A stretch of DNA of 14,568 bases from JBOHNM01 sp050730675 (lineage in GTDB: Bacteria > Planctomycetota > Phycisphaerae > Phycisphaerales > UBA1924). How positions within the stretch are numbered: position 1 is the first letter of the stretch; each line of letters begins with the position of its first letter. Below, piece after piece: positions 1-6,817 of this stretch. The DNA is taken from NCBI GenBank assembly GCA_050730675.1, contig JBOHNM010000104.1, positions 1-14,568 of the forward strand, written 5' to 3'. The notes beneath the pieces are model-generated. The model did not search any database. It was given only the letters and a program-made list of their open reading frames with translations, and was not told the DNA's origin. Position numbers and translations under genes: made by a program.

Positions 1-69
1 GCGCTGCCCGCGGAGCTGCTGGGCGGCTTCGGCGAGTCACGCTCATCGGCCAGGCTGATCACACGGGCG

Positions 70-1674
70 ATGCGCCGCAAGCGGCCCCTGTGGTGGAAGG
101 CCTGGGTCCGGGCATGGCAGGCGCTGGGCGTTCTGCTGGCCGTGCTGGTGCTGTGGTATGTGCTGATGGCGGCACGGTTCTATGGCATGAAGCCGACGAT
201 TACGCGGAACATGCTGAAGGAATTGAACGCGGGGACTGAGGCGGTGCCGATGGAGCAGCGTGCGTGGCCGCTGTACCGCGAGGTGTTCCTGGCGGTGCGC
301 GAGCCGATCTACAAGGCGTCGCAGGAGATGGACAAGTGGCCAAGCATCCGGCCGATGGACCCGGCATGGGCGGCGGCGGCGGCGTTCGCGGACGACCATG
401 CTGATGAGGTGGCCAAGATCCGGCGGGCGGCGGCGATGCCGCGCTCGGCGTTTGTCATCTCGGGGTCGATGCCCGAAGGGGGCGTTCCGGGCGACCCGGG
501 GGGCTTGACGTCGATGGACGAGGAACTGAACCCGATGGGCGTCGGGATCCTGCTGCCGCAATTGGGCGCCTACCGGCAGATGTCGCGGATGCTGGCGATG
601 GACGCCCGCGTCGCGGCTTCGCGCGGCGACGGAACGCGGGTGCTGGCGGATCTGGAGGCCATGCTGGGAGTCGCGCGGCACTCGCAGGAGGACGGCACGC
701 TGATTGCGCAGCTGGTCGGGCTGGCGATCATGGCGATGCAGACGCAACTGGTGGGGGAATTGCTGAGGGATCAGCCGGAGCTGTTCAGCGATGCGCAGCT
801 CACGCGGCTGGCGCACGTGCTGGCGGCGTACCGGGTGTCGAGGAACGGGCCGGCGGAGCAGTTTGATGTGAGCCTGGAGCGATCGAGCTTCGAGGACATG
901 CTGCAGCGGTTCTACAGCGATGACGGCGACGGGGACGGGCGGCTGCTGGGGACGGTGTACGGCATGACCAACGACTTCGGGCTTGTGCCCGCGGGGTCGG
1001 GGAGCAAGCTGGTGGCGCCGGCGGCGTCGGGGTTTGCGGCGTCGCGGAAGCGGACGCGCGAGCTGTTCAACGAGATCATGGGGCGGATCGATGCGGAGGC
1101 GAGCCGGCCGCTGTGGCTGCGCGACATGAAGGCGGTGAACGAGTGGGTGGACTCGCAGGTGGGCACACCGGTGGGGCGGCTGCGTCACCCGGTCCTGGCG
1201 ATGGTGCTGCCGGCGTATGGACGGGTGTTCTCCGGGCTCGACACCGACCTGATGCGACGCGACGCCGCGACGGCAGCAATTGCGGTGGAGTTGTTCAAAC
1301 GCAAGCATGGGCGTGTGCCGGCGAGTCTGGAGGAGTTGACGCCACTGATGCTGCCGGCGGTGCCGGTGGACCGTTGGGCGGGCGTCCCGATGAGGTACAA
1401 GGCCGACGGGGGCGAGCTGACGGGCGGGCGGCCGCTGATCTACAGCGTCGGCGCCGACAGGGTGGATGACGGCGGCGTGGTGGGCACGCCCTGGCAGCCT
1501 GATGCGGCGGCGAACAATCCCTTCTGGAACGCACCGGACGGGCAGAAGCCGACGAAGGATTGGGTGCTTTGGCCGCCGATTGAACCGAAGGGTGAGGCGC
1601 CGCCGATTGTTCCGCAGCCTGGAGGGCAGCTTTGGGGGACGATGTTCGGGCTTCCGTGGCCGTACGGGAATTGA
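70..1674 (+). CDS. Membrane-anchored hypothetical protein with pseudopilin-like C-terminal tail
   Basis: No function is recognised. The 534-residue product begins with basic residues followed by one hydrophobic segment (about residues 14-36), so it is probably anchored in the cytoplasmic membrane with a large non-cytoplasmic domain. The body is largely helical with no catalytic motif I can name. Around residues 405-475 there is a stretch FKRKHGRVPASLEEL, then a VPVDRWAGVPMRY segment and SVGADRVDDGG. This resembles the tail of many planctomycete proteins and of type II secretion major pseudopilins (pre-peptide, then P-D-P-x-G-x-P and the SVGPDG-like ending). The ATG at 70 lacks a clear ribosome binding site and the frame stays open to base 1, so the true start may lie outside the window. 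It ends 88 bases before rpsP and is probably not functionally tied to it. Confidence 0.75.
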   Translation: MRRKRPLWWKAWVRAWQALGVLLAVLVLWYVLMAARFYGMKPTITRNMLKELNAGTEAVPMEQRAWPLYREVFLAVREPIYKASQEMDKWPSIRPMDPAWAAAAAFADDHADEVAKIRRAAAMPRSAFVISGSMPEGGVPGDPGGLTSMDEELNPMGVGILLPQLGAYRQMSRMLAMDARVAASRGDGTRVLADLEAMLGVARHSQEDGTLIAQLVGLAIMAMQTQLVGELLRDQPELFSDAQLTRLAHVLAAYRVSRNGPAEQFDVSLERSSFEDMLQRFYSDDGDGDGRLLGTVYGMTNDFGLVPAGSGSKLVAPAASGFAASRKRTRELFNEIMGRIDAEASRPLWLRDMKAVNEWVDSQVGTPVGRLRHPVLAMVLPAYGRVFSGLDTDLMRRDAATAAIAVELFKRKHGRVPASLEELTPLMLPAVPVDRWAGVPMRYKADGGELTGGRPLIYSVGADRVDDGGVVGTPWQPDAAANNPFWNAPDGQKPTKDWVLWPPIEPKGEAPPIVPQPGGQLWGTMFGLPWPYGN

Positions 1675-1715
1675 GGTCTGGGCTGAGGCGGCCCATTTGC
1701 CCACTTTCTTTCAGG

Positions 1716-1729
1716 TAGGCTGACGCCTA
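1716..1729 (+). promoter_or_regulatory. Small inverted repeat in rpsP leader
   Basis: TAGGC at 1716-1720 and GCCTA at 1725-1729 form a 5-bp inverted repeat with a 4-base spacer, 33 bases before the rpsP start codon. It could be a leader hairpin or a binding site in the promoter region. The stem is short and may be chance. I found no convincing -35/-10 pair here. Confidence 0.25.
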
Positions 1730-1750
1730 TTGTCCCCTCCCAACGATTCT

Positions 1751-1756
1751 GGAGGT
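1751..1756 (+). promoter_or_regulatory. Shine-Dalgarno site deciding the rpsP TTG start
   Basis: A full GGAGGT lies six bases before the TTG at 1763. The S16 signature VRIRMARFG begins directly after that TTG, so this site sets the start there rather than at the in-frame TTG at 1730 or the ATG at 1778. Confidence 0.85.
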
Positions 1757-1762
1757 TCGCCC

Positions 1763-2137
1763 TTGGTTCGCATCCGCATGGCACGTTTCGGCCGTCCGCA
1801 CCACCCGTTCTACCGCATTTCCGCGGTCGATTCGCGCGTCAAGCGCGACGGCGCGGTCATCGAGAATCTCGGCTGGTACGACCCCATGACCAAGGACACC
1901 ACCAAGCAGGTGGTGCTCAAGGCCGAGCGGATCAAGTTCTGGATCGGGAAGGGCGCTCAGCCCTCCGAGACGGTGACTGACCTGCTCGTGAAGCACAGCG
2001 TCATCGACGGCGCGAAGCGCAAGGCTGAGATCGCCGACCGCGTGGCGGCCAAGAAAGCCGCCGCCGAGAAGGCCGCGGCGATTGCCGCTGCCGCCGCCGC
2101 CCCTAAGAAGGACGGCGAGGCGAAGAAGGAAGGCTGA
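1763..2137 (+). CDS. rpsP: 30S ribosomal protein S16
   Basis: This small-subunit protein binds 16S rRNA and helps assemble the 5' domain. From the TTG start the product is 124 residues. It opens with VRIRMARFGRPHHPFYRI and continues through AVDSRVKRDGAVIENLGWYDP, both hallmark S16 segments, so the family call is firm. The start is TTG, supported by a GGAGGT six bases upstream; an ATG start at 1778 would cut off the conserved VRIR strand. The S16 core ends near residue 80-85. It is followed by about 40 residues rich in Ala and Lys, ending KKDGEAKKEG, whereas E. coli S16 is 82 residues long. The tail is probably a flexible basic rRNA-contacting extension. The gene heads a cluster with trmD and rplS, and a terminator follows 27 bases after its stop. 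Confidence 0.97.
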   Translation: MVRIRMARFGRPHHPFYRISAVDSRVKRDGAVIENLGWYDPMTKDTTKQVVLKAERIKFWIGKGAQPSETVTDLLVKHSVIDGAKRKAEIADRVAAKKAAAEKAAAIAAAAAAPKKDGEAKKEG

Positions 2138-2164
2138 TCAGACCTCCACAACTGAGTGTTCTTG

Positions 2165-2200
2165 GCAGGCCCGACTAACCGACGGGCCTGCTCTCTTTTT
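2165..2200 (+). terminator. Intrinsic terminator between rpsP and trmD
   Basis: A perfect 9-bp stem pairs GCAGGCCCG (2165-2173) with CGGGCCTGC (2183-2191) around a 9-base loop, followed by TCTCTTTTT (2192-2200). This is a textbook Rho-independent terminator. It sits between rpsP and trmD, where other bacteria have rimM, so it probably stops or attenuates rpsP transcription before trmD. Confidence 0.85.
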
Positions 2201-2261
2201 GGACGGACCGTGCTTGGTTCTGGTGTGCTTGGATGCCAGCTTTTCGCGTATTGCTTTTCAC

Positions 2262-2984
2262 ATGGCGCTCCGCATTGACATCCTGACCACGTTTCCCGAG
2301 ATGTTCGGGACGGATGCCAACTGCGCACTGAACCACTCGATTCCTGCACGGGCGCGGGCCGCGGGGCTCGTCGAGTGGCATGCCGCGAACATCCGCGATT
2401 TCGCGGAGAACAAGCACGACAAGACGGATGATCGTCCCTTTGGCGGCGGGCCGGGGATGGTGATGCTCTGTCAGCCGCTGCACGACGCGGTGATGGCGGT
2501 AGAGGCACGGGACCCGCGGCCTGCGCGGCGGATTCTGCTGTCACCGCAGGGCGTGCCGCTGCGTCAGCCGCTTGTGGAGGAACTGGCGCGTCTGCCGCGG
2601 CTGCTGCTGATCGCGGGGCACTACGAGGGGATCGATGAGCGGGTGGTGCAGAAGCTGGAGCCGCTGGAGGTCTCGGTCGGGGATTATGTGCTGTCGGGCG
2701 GAGAGCTTGGGGCGATGGTGCTGATGGATGCGGTCATCCGGCTGCTGCCGGGGGCGCTGGGGGATGAGCAATCGGCGCCGGAGGACTCGTTCATGCCCGT
2801 CGGACCGGCCGACCCACGGCGGCTGCTTGACTGCCCCCACTACACGCGGCCGCGCGAGTGGATGGGTATGGCGGTGCCGGATGTACTGCTGAGCGGCAAC
2901 CATGCCGAAATCGCCCGCTGGCGGCTGCAGCAACGGCTGGATCGGACCAAGGCCCGGCGGCCCGATCTCCTCGGGTCTGAATAG
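2262..2984 (+). CDS. trmD: tRNA (guanine-N1-)-methyltransferase TrmD
   Basis: TrmD methylates N1 of G37, next to the anticodon in tRNAs that have G36, using S-adenosylmethionine. This prevents +1 frameshifting. The 240-residue product matches the family length and begins MALRIDILTTFPEMF, like other TrmD N-termini, which fixes the ATG at 2262 although the frame is open further upstream. Visible motifs are FGGGPGMV (about residues 59-66), the trefoil-knot SAM-binding segment GHYEGIDERV (119-128) with SVGDYVLSGGE (138-148), then EDSF (174-177), LLDCPHYTRP (188-197) and VLLSGNH. By motif alignment, R160 and D175 correspond to the catalytic Arg154 and Asp169 of E. coli and Haemophilus TrmD. There is no clear Shine-Dalgarno sequence before the ATG. 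rplS follows 76 bases later, probably co-transcribed. Confidence 0.97.
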   Translation: MALRIDILTTFPEMFGTDANCALNHSIPARARAAGLVEWHAANIRDFAENKHDKTDDRPFGGGPGMVMLCQPLHDAVMAVEARDPRPARRILLSPQGVPLRQPLVEELARLPRLLLIAGHYEGIDERVVQKLEPLEVSVGDYVLSGGELGAMVLMDAVIRLLPGALGDEQSAPEDSFMPVGPADPRRLLDCPHYTRPREWMGMAVPDVLLSGNHAEIARWRLQQRLDRTKARRPDLLGSE

Positions 2985-3060
2985 GTGGAAGCGGGGCCCG
3001 GCCACGTCTAACATCACGACCCCGGCAACAGCCATTTTCGGGAACTGAACGGATCGCCAC

Positions 3061-3456
3061 ATGAACATCCAGCAGACCATCGAGAGCCTGAACACCGACG
3101 CCATCAAGAAGGACATTCCTCGGATGGACATCGGCGACACGATCAGCGTGCACTGCCGCATCATCGAGGGCGCCAAGGAGCGCATCCAGGTGTTCACGGG
3201 CGTGCTGATCTCCCGCTCCGGCGCGGGCGTCAACGAGATGATCTGTGTCCGTCGGCTGGTCGAGGAAATGGGCGTCGAGCGCATCCTCCCGATCAACTCG
3301 CCGAAGATCGCGCAGATCGACGTCCTCCGTCGCGGCAACGCCCGTCGGGCCAAGCTCTACTTCCTCCGCGATCGCGCCGGCAAGTCGAGCCGCGTGATCG
3401 ATCGCCGCCGCGGCCTGAAGCACGTCGCGGGCATGAAGCTCGCGAGCCAGAACTGA
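3061..3456 (+). CDS. rplS: 50S ribosomal protein L19
   Basis: This large-subunit protein lies at the 30S-50S interface. The 131-residue product shows the L19 pattern in order: IPRMDIGDTISVHCRI near residues 19-35, RIQVFTGVLISRSGAGVNEM, the core VRRLVEEMGVERILPINSPKIAQIDVLRRG, and then ARRAKLYFLRDRAGKSSRV with a basic C-terminus. Length is close to the usual 115-130 residues. The ATG at 3061 starts a typical L19 N-terminus; the Shine-Dalgarno sequence is weak. The gene lies 76 bases after trmD in the conserved trmD-rplS order and is closed by a strong intrinsic terminator, so it is the last gene of the translation operon. Confidence 0.97.
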   Translation: MNIQQTIESLNTDAIKKDIPRMDIGDTISVHCRIIEGAKERIQVFTGVLISRSGAGVNEMICVRRLVEEMGVERILPINSPKIAQIDVLRRGNARRAKLYFLRDRAGKSSRVIDRRRGLKHVAGMKLASQN

Positions 3457-3491
3457 TCCGGCGTTACGCAGGTGTTCACTGATTCCCCAAG

Positions 3492-3515
3492 CGCCACGCA
3501 ACCCGTGGCGTTTTT
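3492..3515 (+). terminator. Intrinsic terminator after rplS
   Basis: A 7-bp perfect stem, CGCCACG (3492-3498) with CGTGGCG (3504-3510), closes a 5-base loop and runs straight into five T residues (3511-3515). It ends the rpsP-trmD-rplS cluster and isolates the following dehydrogenase gene, whose start is only 36 bases downstream. Confidence 0.88.
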
Positions 3516-3551
3516 CGTAATCCGAAACCGCTCATAGCCGAAGGTGCTGCC

Positions 3552-4595
3552 ATGAAGGCCGCCGTCATTCACCAGCAGGGACCGGACGTCGCCGCCAATG
3601 TGCGATTTGTCACCGATTGGCCTGAGCCCCCTGCTCCTGTGGCCGGCCAGGCGCGGGTGCGGACGCTCGCCAGCGCGATGAACCACCTGGATCTTTGGGT
3701 CGGCAAGGGGTTGCCGGGGTTGAACCTGACGTATCCGCGTGTGGGCGGGTCGGACGCATGCGGGCGGATTGAGTCGGTTGGCTCGGGCGTGGATGCGTCG
3801 TGGATCGGCAAGCGGGTGATCCTGAATGCGGCGGTGCCGCAGCCAGAGAAACCGAAGCCGCTGGACCCGCCTGCGCCGATGCTGGCCGAACTGGAGATGA
3901 TCGGCGAGCATCACAATGGTGTGCACTGCGAGCTGTTCAATGCGCCGGTCGAGAACCTGCAGTCGATCCGCGACGAGCAGGATGCGGACGAGGCGGCGGC
4001 GTTCGGGCTGGTGCATCTCACCGCGTGGAGCATGATGGTCGGCAAGGCGGGTTTGCGGCCGGGGCAGTGGGTGCTGGTGACGGGGATCGGGGGCGGGGTG
4101 GCGACGGCTGCGCTGGCGATCGCCAAGAGCTTCTCGTGCCGCGTGGCGGTGACGAGCCGGCACCAGTGGAAGCTCGACCGGGCCAAGGACCTGGGGGCGG
4201 ACGCGCTGATACTGGATGCGGGAGCGGATTGGTCGCGCGAGGCTCGCAAGGCGACCGGCGGGCGCGGCTTCGACATGGCGGTGGATTCGACGGGCAAATC
4301 CACGCACCTGTGGTGCATCAAGAGCCTGGCTCGGGCTGGTGCTTATGTCACACCGGGGTGCACCAGTGGACCAGACGCGACGACGGATTTGGCCAGAATT
4401 TTCTGGAATCAGCTGCGGATCATCGGCTCGACGATGGGCTCCAACGCGGAGTTCGCGGCCGTTGCGGCGCGGTACCGCGATGGCGAATTGAAGCCGGTGG
4501 TGGACCGGGTGTTCCCGGCGGAAAAGGCGGGAGAGGCGTATGCGCGGCTGCAGAGCTCCGAGCAGTTCGGGAAGATTGTGATGCACTGGGCGTAG
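3552..4595 (+). CDS. Zinc-less medium-chain dehydrogenase/reductase (quinone oxidoreductase-like)
   Basis: This is a cytosolic NAD(P)H-dependent oxidoreductase of the MDR superfamily; the substrate is unknown. The 347-residue product has a GroES-like N-terminal half (SAMNHLDLWVGKGLPG, residues 41-56; VGGSDACGRIESVG, 64-77). A Rossmann half follows with the dinucleotide-binding TGIGGGVATAAL (177-188) and, further on, GGRGFDMAVDSTG. A near-terminal VVDRVFPAEKAGEAYARLQSSEQFGKIV is typical of the family. The catalytic zinc ligands of alcohol dehydrogenases are absent: Asn44 sits at the usual Cys and Ser67 at the usual His. The structural-zinc lobe (about residues 94-118) has no cysteine and is Pro/Lys rich, though close relatives usually carry four. 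The AAGGTG five bases before the ATG supports the start. It stands alone between a terminator and a convergent gene. Confidence 0.88.
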   Translation: MKAAVIHQQGPDVAANVRFVTDWPEPPAPVAGQARVRTLASAMNHLDLWVGKGLPGLNLTYPRVGGSDACGRIESVGSGVDASWIGKRVILNAAVPQPEKPKPLDPPAPMLAELEMIGEHHNGVHCELFNAPVENLQSIRDEQDADEAAAFGLVHLTAWSMMVGKAGLRPGQWVLVTGIGGGVATAALAIAKSFSCRVAVTSRHQWKLDRAKDLGADALILDAGADWSREARKATGGRGFDMAVDSTGKSTHLWCIKSLARAGAYVTPGCTSGPDATTDLARIFWNQLRIIGSTMGSNAEFAAVAARYRDGELKPVVDRVFPAEKAGEAYARLQSSEQFGKIVMHWA

Positions 4596-4610
4596 CGGGC
4601 GATTCTCGAT

Positions 4611-4646
4611 AGGACAGACAGGACTAATAGGTCGTACAGGACTTAT
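4611..4646 (+). repeat. Four tandem 9-base AGG-phased units
   Basis: Four adjacent 9-mers, AGGACAGAC, AGGACTAAT, AGGTCGTAC and AGGACTTAT, share the phase AGG(A/T)C. They fill the 89-base convergent gap between the dehydrogenase and the dockerin-type gene. I recall similar degenerate ATAGGTCCT-like 9-mers from intergenic DNA of planctomycetes. No transcription terminator is otherwise evident here. Function is unknown. Confidence 0.6.
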
Positions 4647-4684
4647 GGCCTTCGACGGTGCGCCAACACATTTACATGCTACGC

Positions 4685-5632
4685 TCAAGAGCATCCGGCG
4701 AAGAAACCTGTCAGGTACGCGATCAGGTCGTCGACGGTGATCTGGCCGTCAGGACCGGGTGATCCGCCCGTCGAACTGCAGTCGGCCAGCAGCGTGTCGC
4801 CGGCGAAGAAGGCCGCGAGGAAAGCGACGAGGTCATCGACGGTCAACTGACCATCGGAGCCGGTCGTGCCGCCGGGGCCGACGATGTCCGCGAACCCGCA
4901 GGGGCGAACGGGCGTCGTGAGCACCTCGATCCGCGCGATCTGCGAGAGGGCTCCCGCGCTGGATGTGTCGTCGCCGACGAAGAGCAGGTTGCGCGTCTCG
5001 TATGGATCGAACGGCAAGCCCGCCGCCGATGAGTCGAAGGCTGTGTAGTTCCGCATCGCGCCGGTCAGGATCTGACGACCGCCGGCGTAGAGCGTGTAGG
5101 AGCCGGACTGAGCGACGAACGTATATCGGACCAGTCGCGTGGTGTCGAATGACGAGCCCTCGGCATGTGTGAAGAGGCTCGGAGCGGCGCCGCCCTCCTG
5201 ACACCACACTTCGGTGGTCCAGAACCCCAGCTCAACGCCTGTCCTGTCGCTGGCGATCGAGATCAGGTTGAAGCCGGCGCGGTGGGGAGTGGCGTGCGTC
5301 TCGCTTGCCACCCGCGCATCGATGCGGATCGTGTACCCGCTCGTCGCGTTCAGTGTCGGCCACGAACCGTTGATCGGGAAGACCAGCGAGCCGAGGCCGA
5401 GGTGGCTGAAGTAGCCGCCCTTGAGCGAGTTGCTCGCTGACGAGTCGATGGTGGTGCGCCCATTCGCCGCGGTGCTGGGCGCCCCGCTGGAGGGCTGATA
5501 ACTGAACCATCCTTGATCGGAGACCCGCTGCGTGCCGCCGCCGAGGGAGCCGTCGTAGACGACGACCGCTTGTGCAGCCACGGAGCAGGCTGCAAGCGCG
5601 ACAATCGCGGAGATGCCAGTGCGGGTGGTCAT
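4685..5632 (-). CDS. Secreted protein with choice-of-anchor-like domain and GC-type dockerin module
   Basis: The likely product is 315 residues, starting MTTRTGISAIVALAACSVAAQA, a Sec signal peptide. The frame stays open 312 bases further, but that stretch overlaps the divergent aldo/keto reductase gene and looks non-coding. The mature part begins VVVYDGSLGGGTQ. Its middle carries RAGFNLISIASDRTGVELGFWTTEVW, YTLYAGGRQILTGAMRNYTAF and LFVGDDTSSAGA, a beta-sandwich pattern I associate with choice-of-anchor Y proteins (moderate confidence). The C-terminal 72 residues hold two copies of GxDGQ(L/I)TVDDL(V/I)A(F/Y)L..FFAG, 35 residues apart, with Cys245, Cys285 and Cys314, matching the GC-type dockerin module of Phycisphaerales. 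Each loop has the later calcium ligands (D of DG, final D) but not Asp at the first positions. Role: secreted or surface-attached, substrate unknown. Confidence 0.82.
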   Translation of the reverse strand: MTTRTGISAIVALAACSVAAQAVVVYDGSLGGGTQRVSDQGWFSYQPSSGAPSTAANGRTTIDSSASNSLKGGYFSHLGLGSLVFPINGSWPTLNATSGYTIRIDARVASETHATPHRAGFNLISIASDRTGVELGFWTTEVWCQEGGAAPSLFTHAEGSSFDTTRLVRYTFVAQSGSYTLYAGGRQILTGAMRNYTAFDSSAAGLPFDPYETRNLLFVGDDTSSAGALSQIARIEVLTTPVRPCGFADIVGPGGTTGSDGQLTVDDLVAFLAAFFAGDTLLADCSSTGGSPGPDGQITVDDLIAYLTGFFAGCS

Positions 5633-5744
5633 GGCTGGTCCAAGTGTGACGCGGAACCGTCCGGCGGCAACATCTTCCGAATATTTCATGGCGCGATTAC
5701 CGAGCAGTGCGTAGGACAGACCGGCAAGAGAGGTACGCTTGGCC

Positions 5745-6794
5745 ATGAGCAACATGGAATTTCGTACCCTCGGCCGCTCCGGACTCAAGGTGCCTGTGCT
5801 GACATTGGGCACGGGGACGTTTGGCGGCGACCGCTCCGGGAGCGAGCTGTTCAAGTCGTGGGGGAACACGGGCGTGCCGGAGGCGACGCGGATGGTGGAC
5901 ATCTGCCTCGAGGCCGGGCTGAACATGTTCGACACGGCGGACATCTACTCGGGCGGGCACTCGGAGGACATCCTGGGCAAGGCGATCAAGGGGCGGCGGG
6001 ATTCGGTGCTGATCTCGACCAAGGGGACGTTCCGAGCCGGCACGGATGTGAATGATGCCGGCTCGTCGCGGCATCACCTGATTCGCGCCGTGGAAGGGAG
6101 CCTCAAGCGGCTGGGGACCGAGTGGATCGACCTGTACCAGCTCCACGGGTTCGACGCGACGGCACCACAGGACGAGACGCTCTCGACGCTCGACGACATG
6201 GTCCGCGCCGGCAAGATCCGGTACATCGGGTGCTCGAACTTCTCGGGGTGGCACCTGATGAAGTCGCTGGCGGTGTCGGACCGGTACGGGTGGGCGCGGC
6301 ACGTGGCGCACCAGGCGTACTACTCGCTGATCGGGCGCGAGTTCGAATGGGAATTGATGCCGCTGGCGCTGGACCAAGGCGTTGGCACGGTGGTGTGGAG
6401 CCCGCTGGGGTGGGGCCGACTGACGGGCAAGCTCCGGCGCGGGCAGCCGAAGCCGGAGGTGAGCCGGCTGAACACGCAGAAGTCGATCGATGCGGGGCCG
6501 CAGGTGGAAGACGAGTACCTGTACAAGGTGGTCGATGCCCTGGACGTGGTGGCGAAGGAGACGGGGAAGACGGTGCCGCAGATTGCATTGAACTGGCTGC
6601 TGCAACGGCCGAGCGTTGCGACGGTGATCATCGGGGCGCGGAACGAAGAGCAGCTCAAGCAGAACCTGGGCGCGGTGGGGTGGAACCTAACGAAGGAACA
6701 GGTGGCGAAGCTGGACGCGGCGAGCGCCACGCAGCCGGTGTATCCGTACTGGCATCAGCACTTCTTTGTGGAGCGGAATCCGAAGGCGGTGTGA
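5745..6794 (+). CDS. Aldo/keto reductase
   Basis: This NADPH-dependent reductase of the AKR superfamily (TIM barrel) probably acts on an aldehyde or ketone; the substrate is not evident. The 349-residue product starts EFRTLGRSGLKVPVLTLGTGTFGG, typical of the YdhF/IolS/YghZ-like group. The full catalytic tetrad is visible: Asp63 and Tyr68 in FDTADIYSGG, Lys93 in LISTKG, His134 in DLYQLHG. A cofactor-side segment VATVIIGARNEEQLKQNL lies near the C-terminus. Length is normal. I chose the ATG at 5745, which sits 11 bases after GAGAGG (5728-5733), over the TTG at 5739 and the ATG at 5754. It is divergent from the dockerin gene, sharing a 112-base intergenic region, and convergent with the restriction gene 23 bases beyond its stop. 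Confidence 0.93.
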   Translation: MSNMEFRTLGRSGLKVPVLTLGTGTFGGDRSGSELFKSWGNTGVPEATRMVDICLEAGLNMFDTADIYSGGHSEDILGKAIKGRRDSVLISTKGTFRAGTDVNDAGSSRHHLIRAVEGSLKRLGTEWIDLYQLHGFDATAPQDETLSTLDDMVRAGKIRYIGCSNFSGWHLMKSLAVSDRYGWARHVAHQAYYSLIGREFEWELMPLALDQGVGTVVWSPLGWGRLTGKLRRGQPKPEVSRLNTQKSIDAGPQVEDEYLYKVVDALDVVAKETGKTVPQIALNWLLQRPSVATVIIGARNEEQLKQNLGAVGWNLTKEQVAKLDAASATQPVYPYWHQHFFVERNPKAV

Positions 6795-6817
6795 TAAGGA
6801 CAGGGATGCTGCACGAT

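Noticed and set aside
43..1704. 553-residue open frame on the minus strand
   Set aside because: It is very rich in Arg, His and Pro with no family motif, and lies opposite the plus-strand membrane protein. It is a typical high-GC antisense shadow.
1697..1733. Possible promoter hexamers (TTGCCC, TATTGT) before rpsP
   Set aside because: No pairing of -35 and -10 boxes has both good matches and 16-18 base spacing. A promoter must exist, but I cannot place it.
2082..2261. Longer trmD frame starting at 2082
   Set aside because: The added part overlaps rpsP in another frame and the terminator, and TrmD homology begins exactly at the ATG at 2262.
3357..4694. 445-residue minus-strand frame opposite rplS and the dehydrogenase
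   Set aside because: Its composition is rich in Arg, Pro and His, and it covers two well-supported genes and a terminator.
5633..5944. N-terminal extension of the dockerin-type gene to 5944
   Set aside because: It would overlap the start of the divergent aldo/keto reductase and bury the clear signal peptide starting at MTTRTG.
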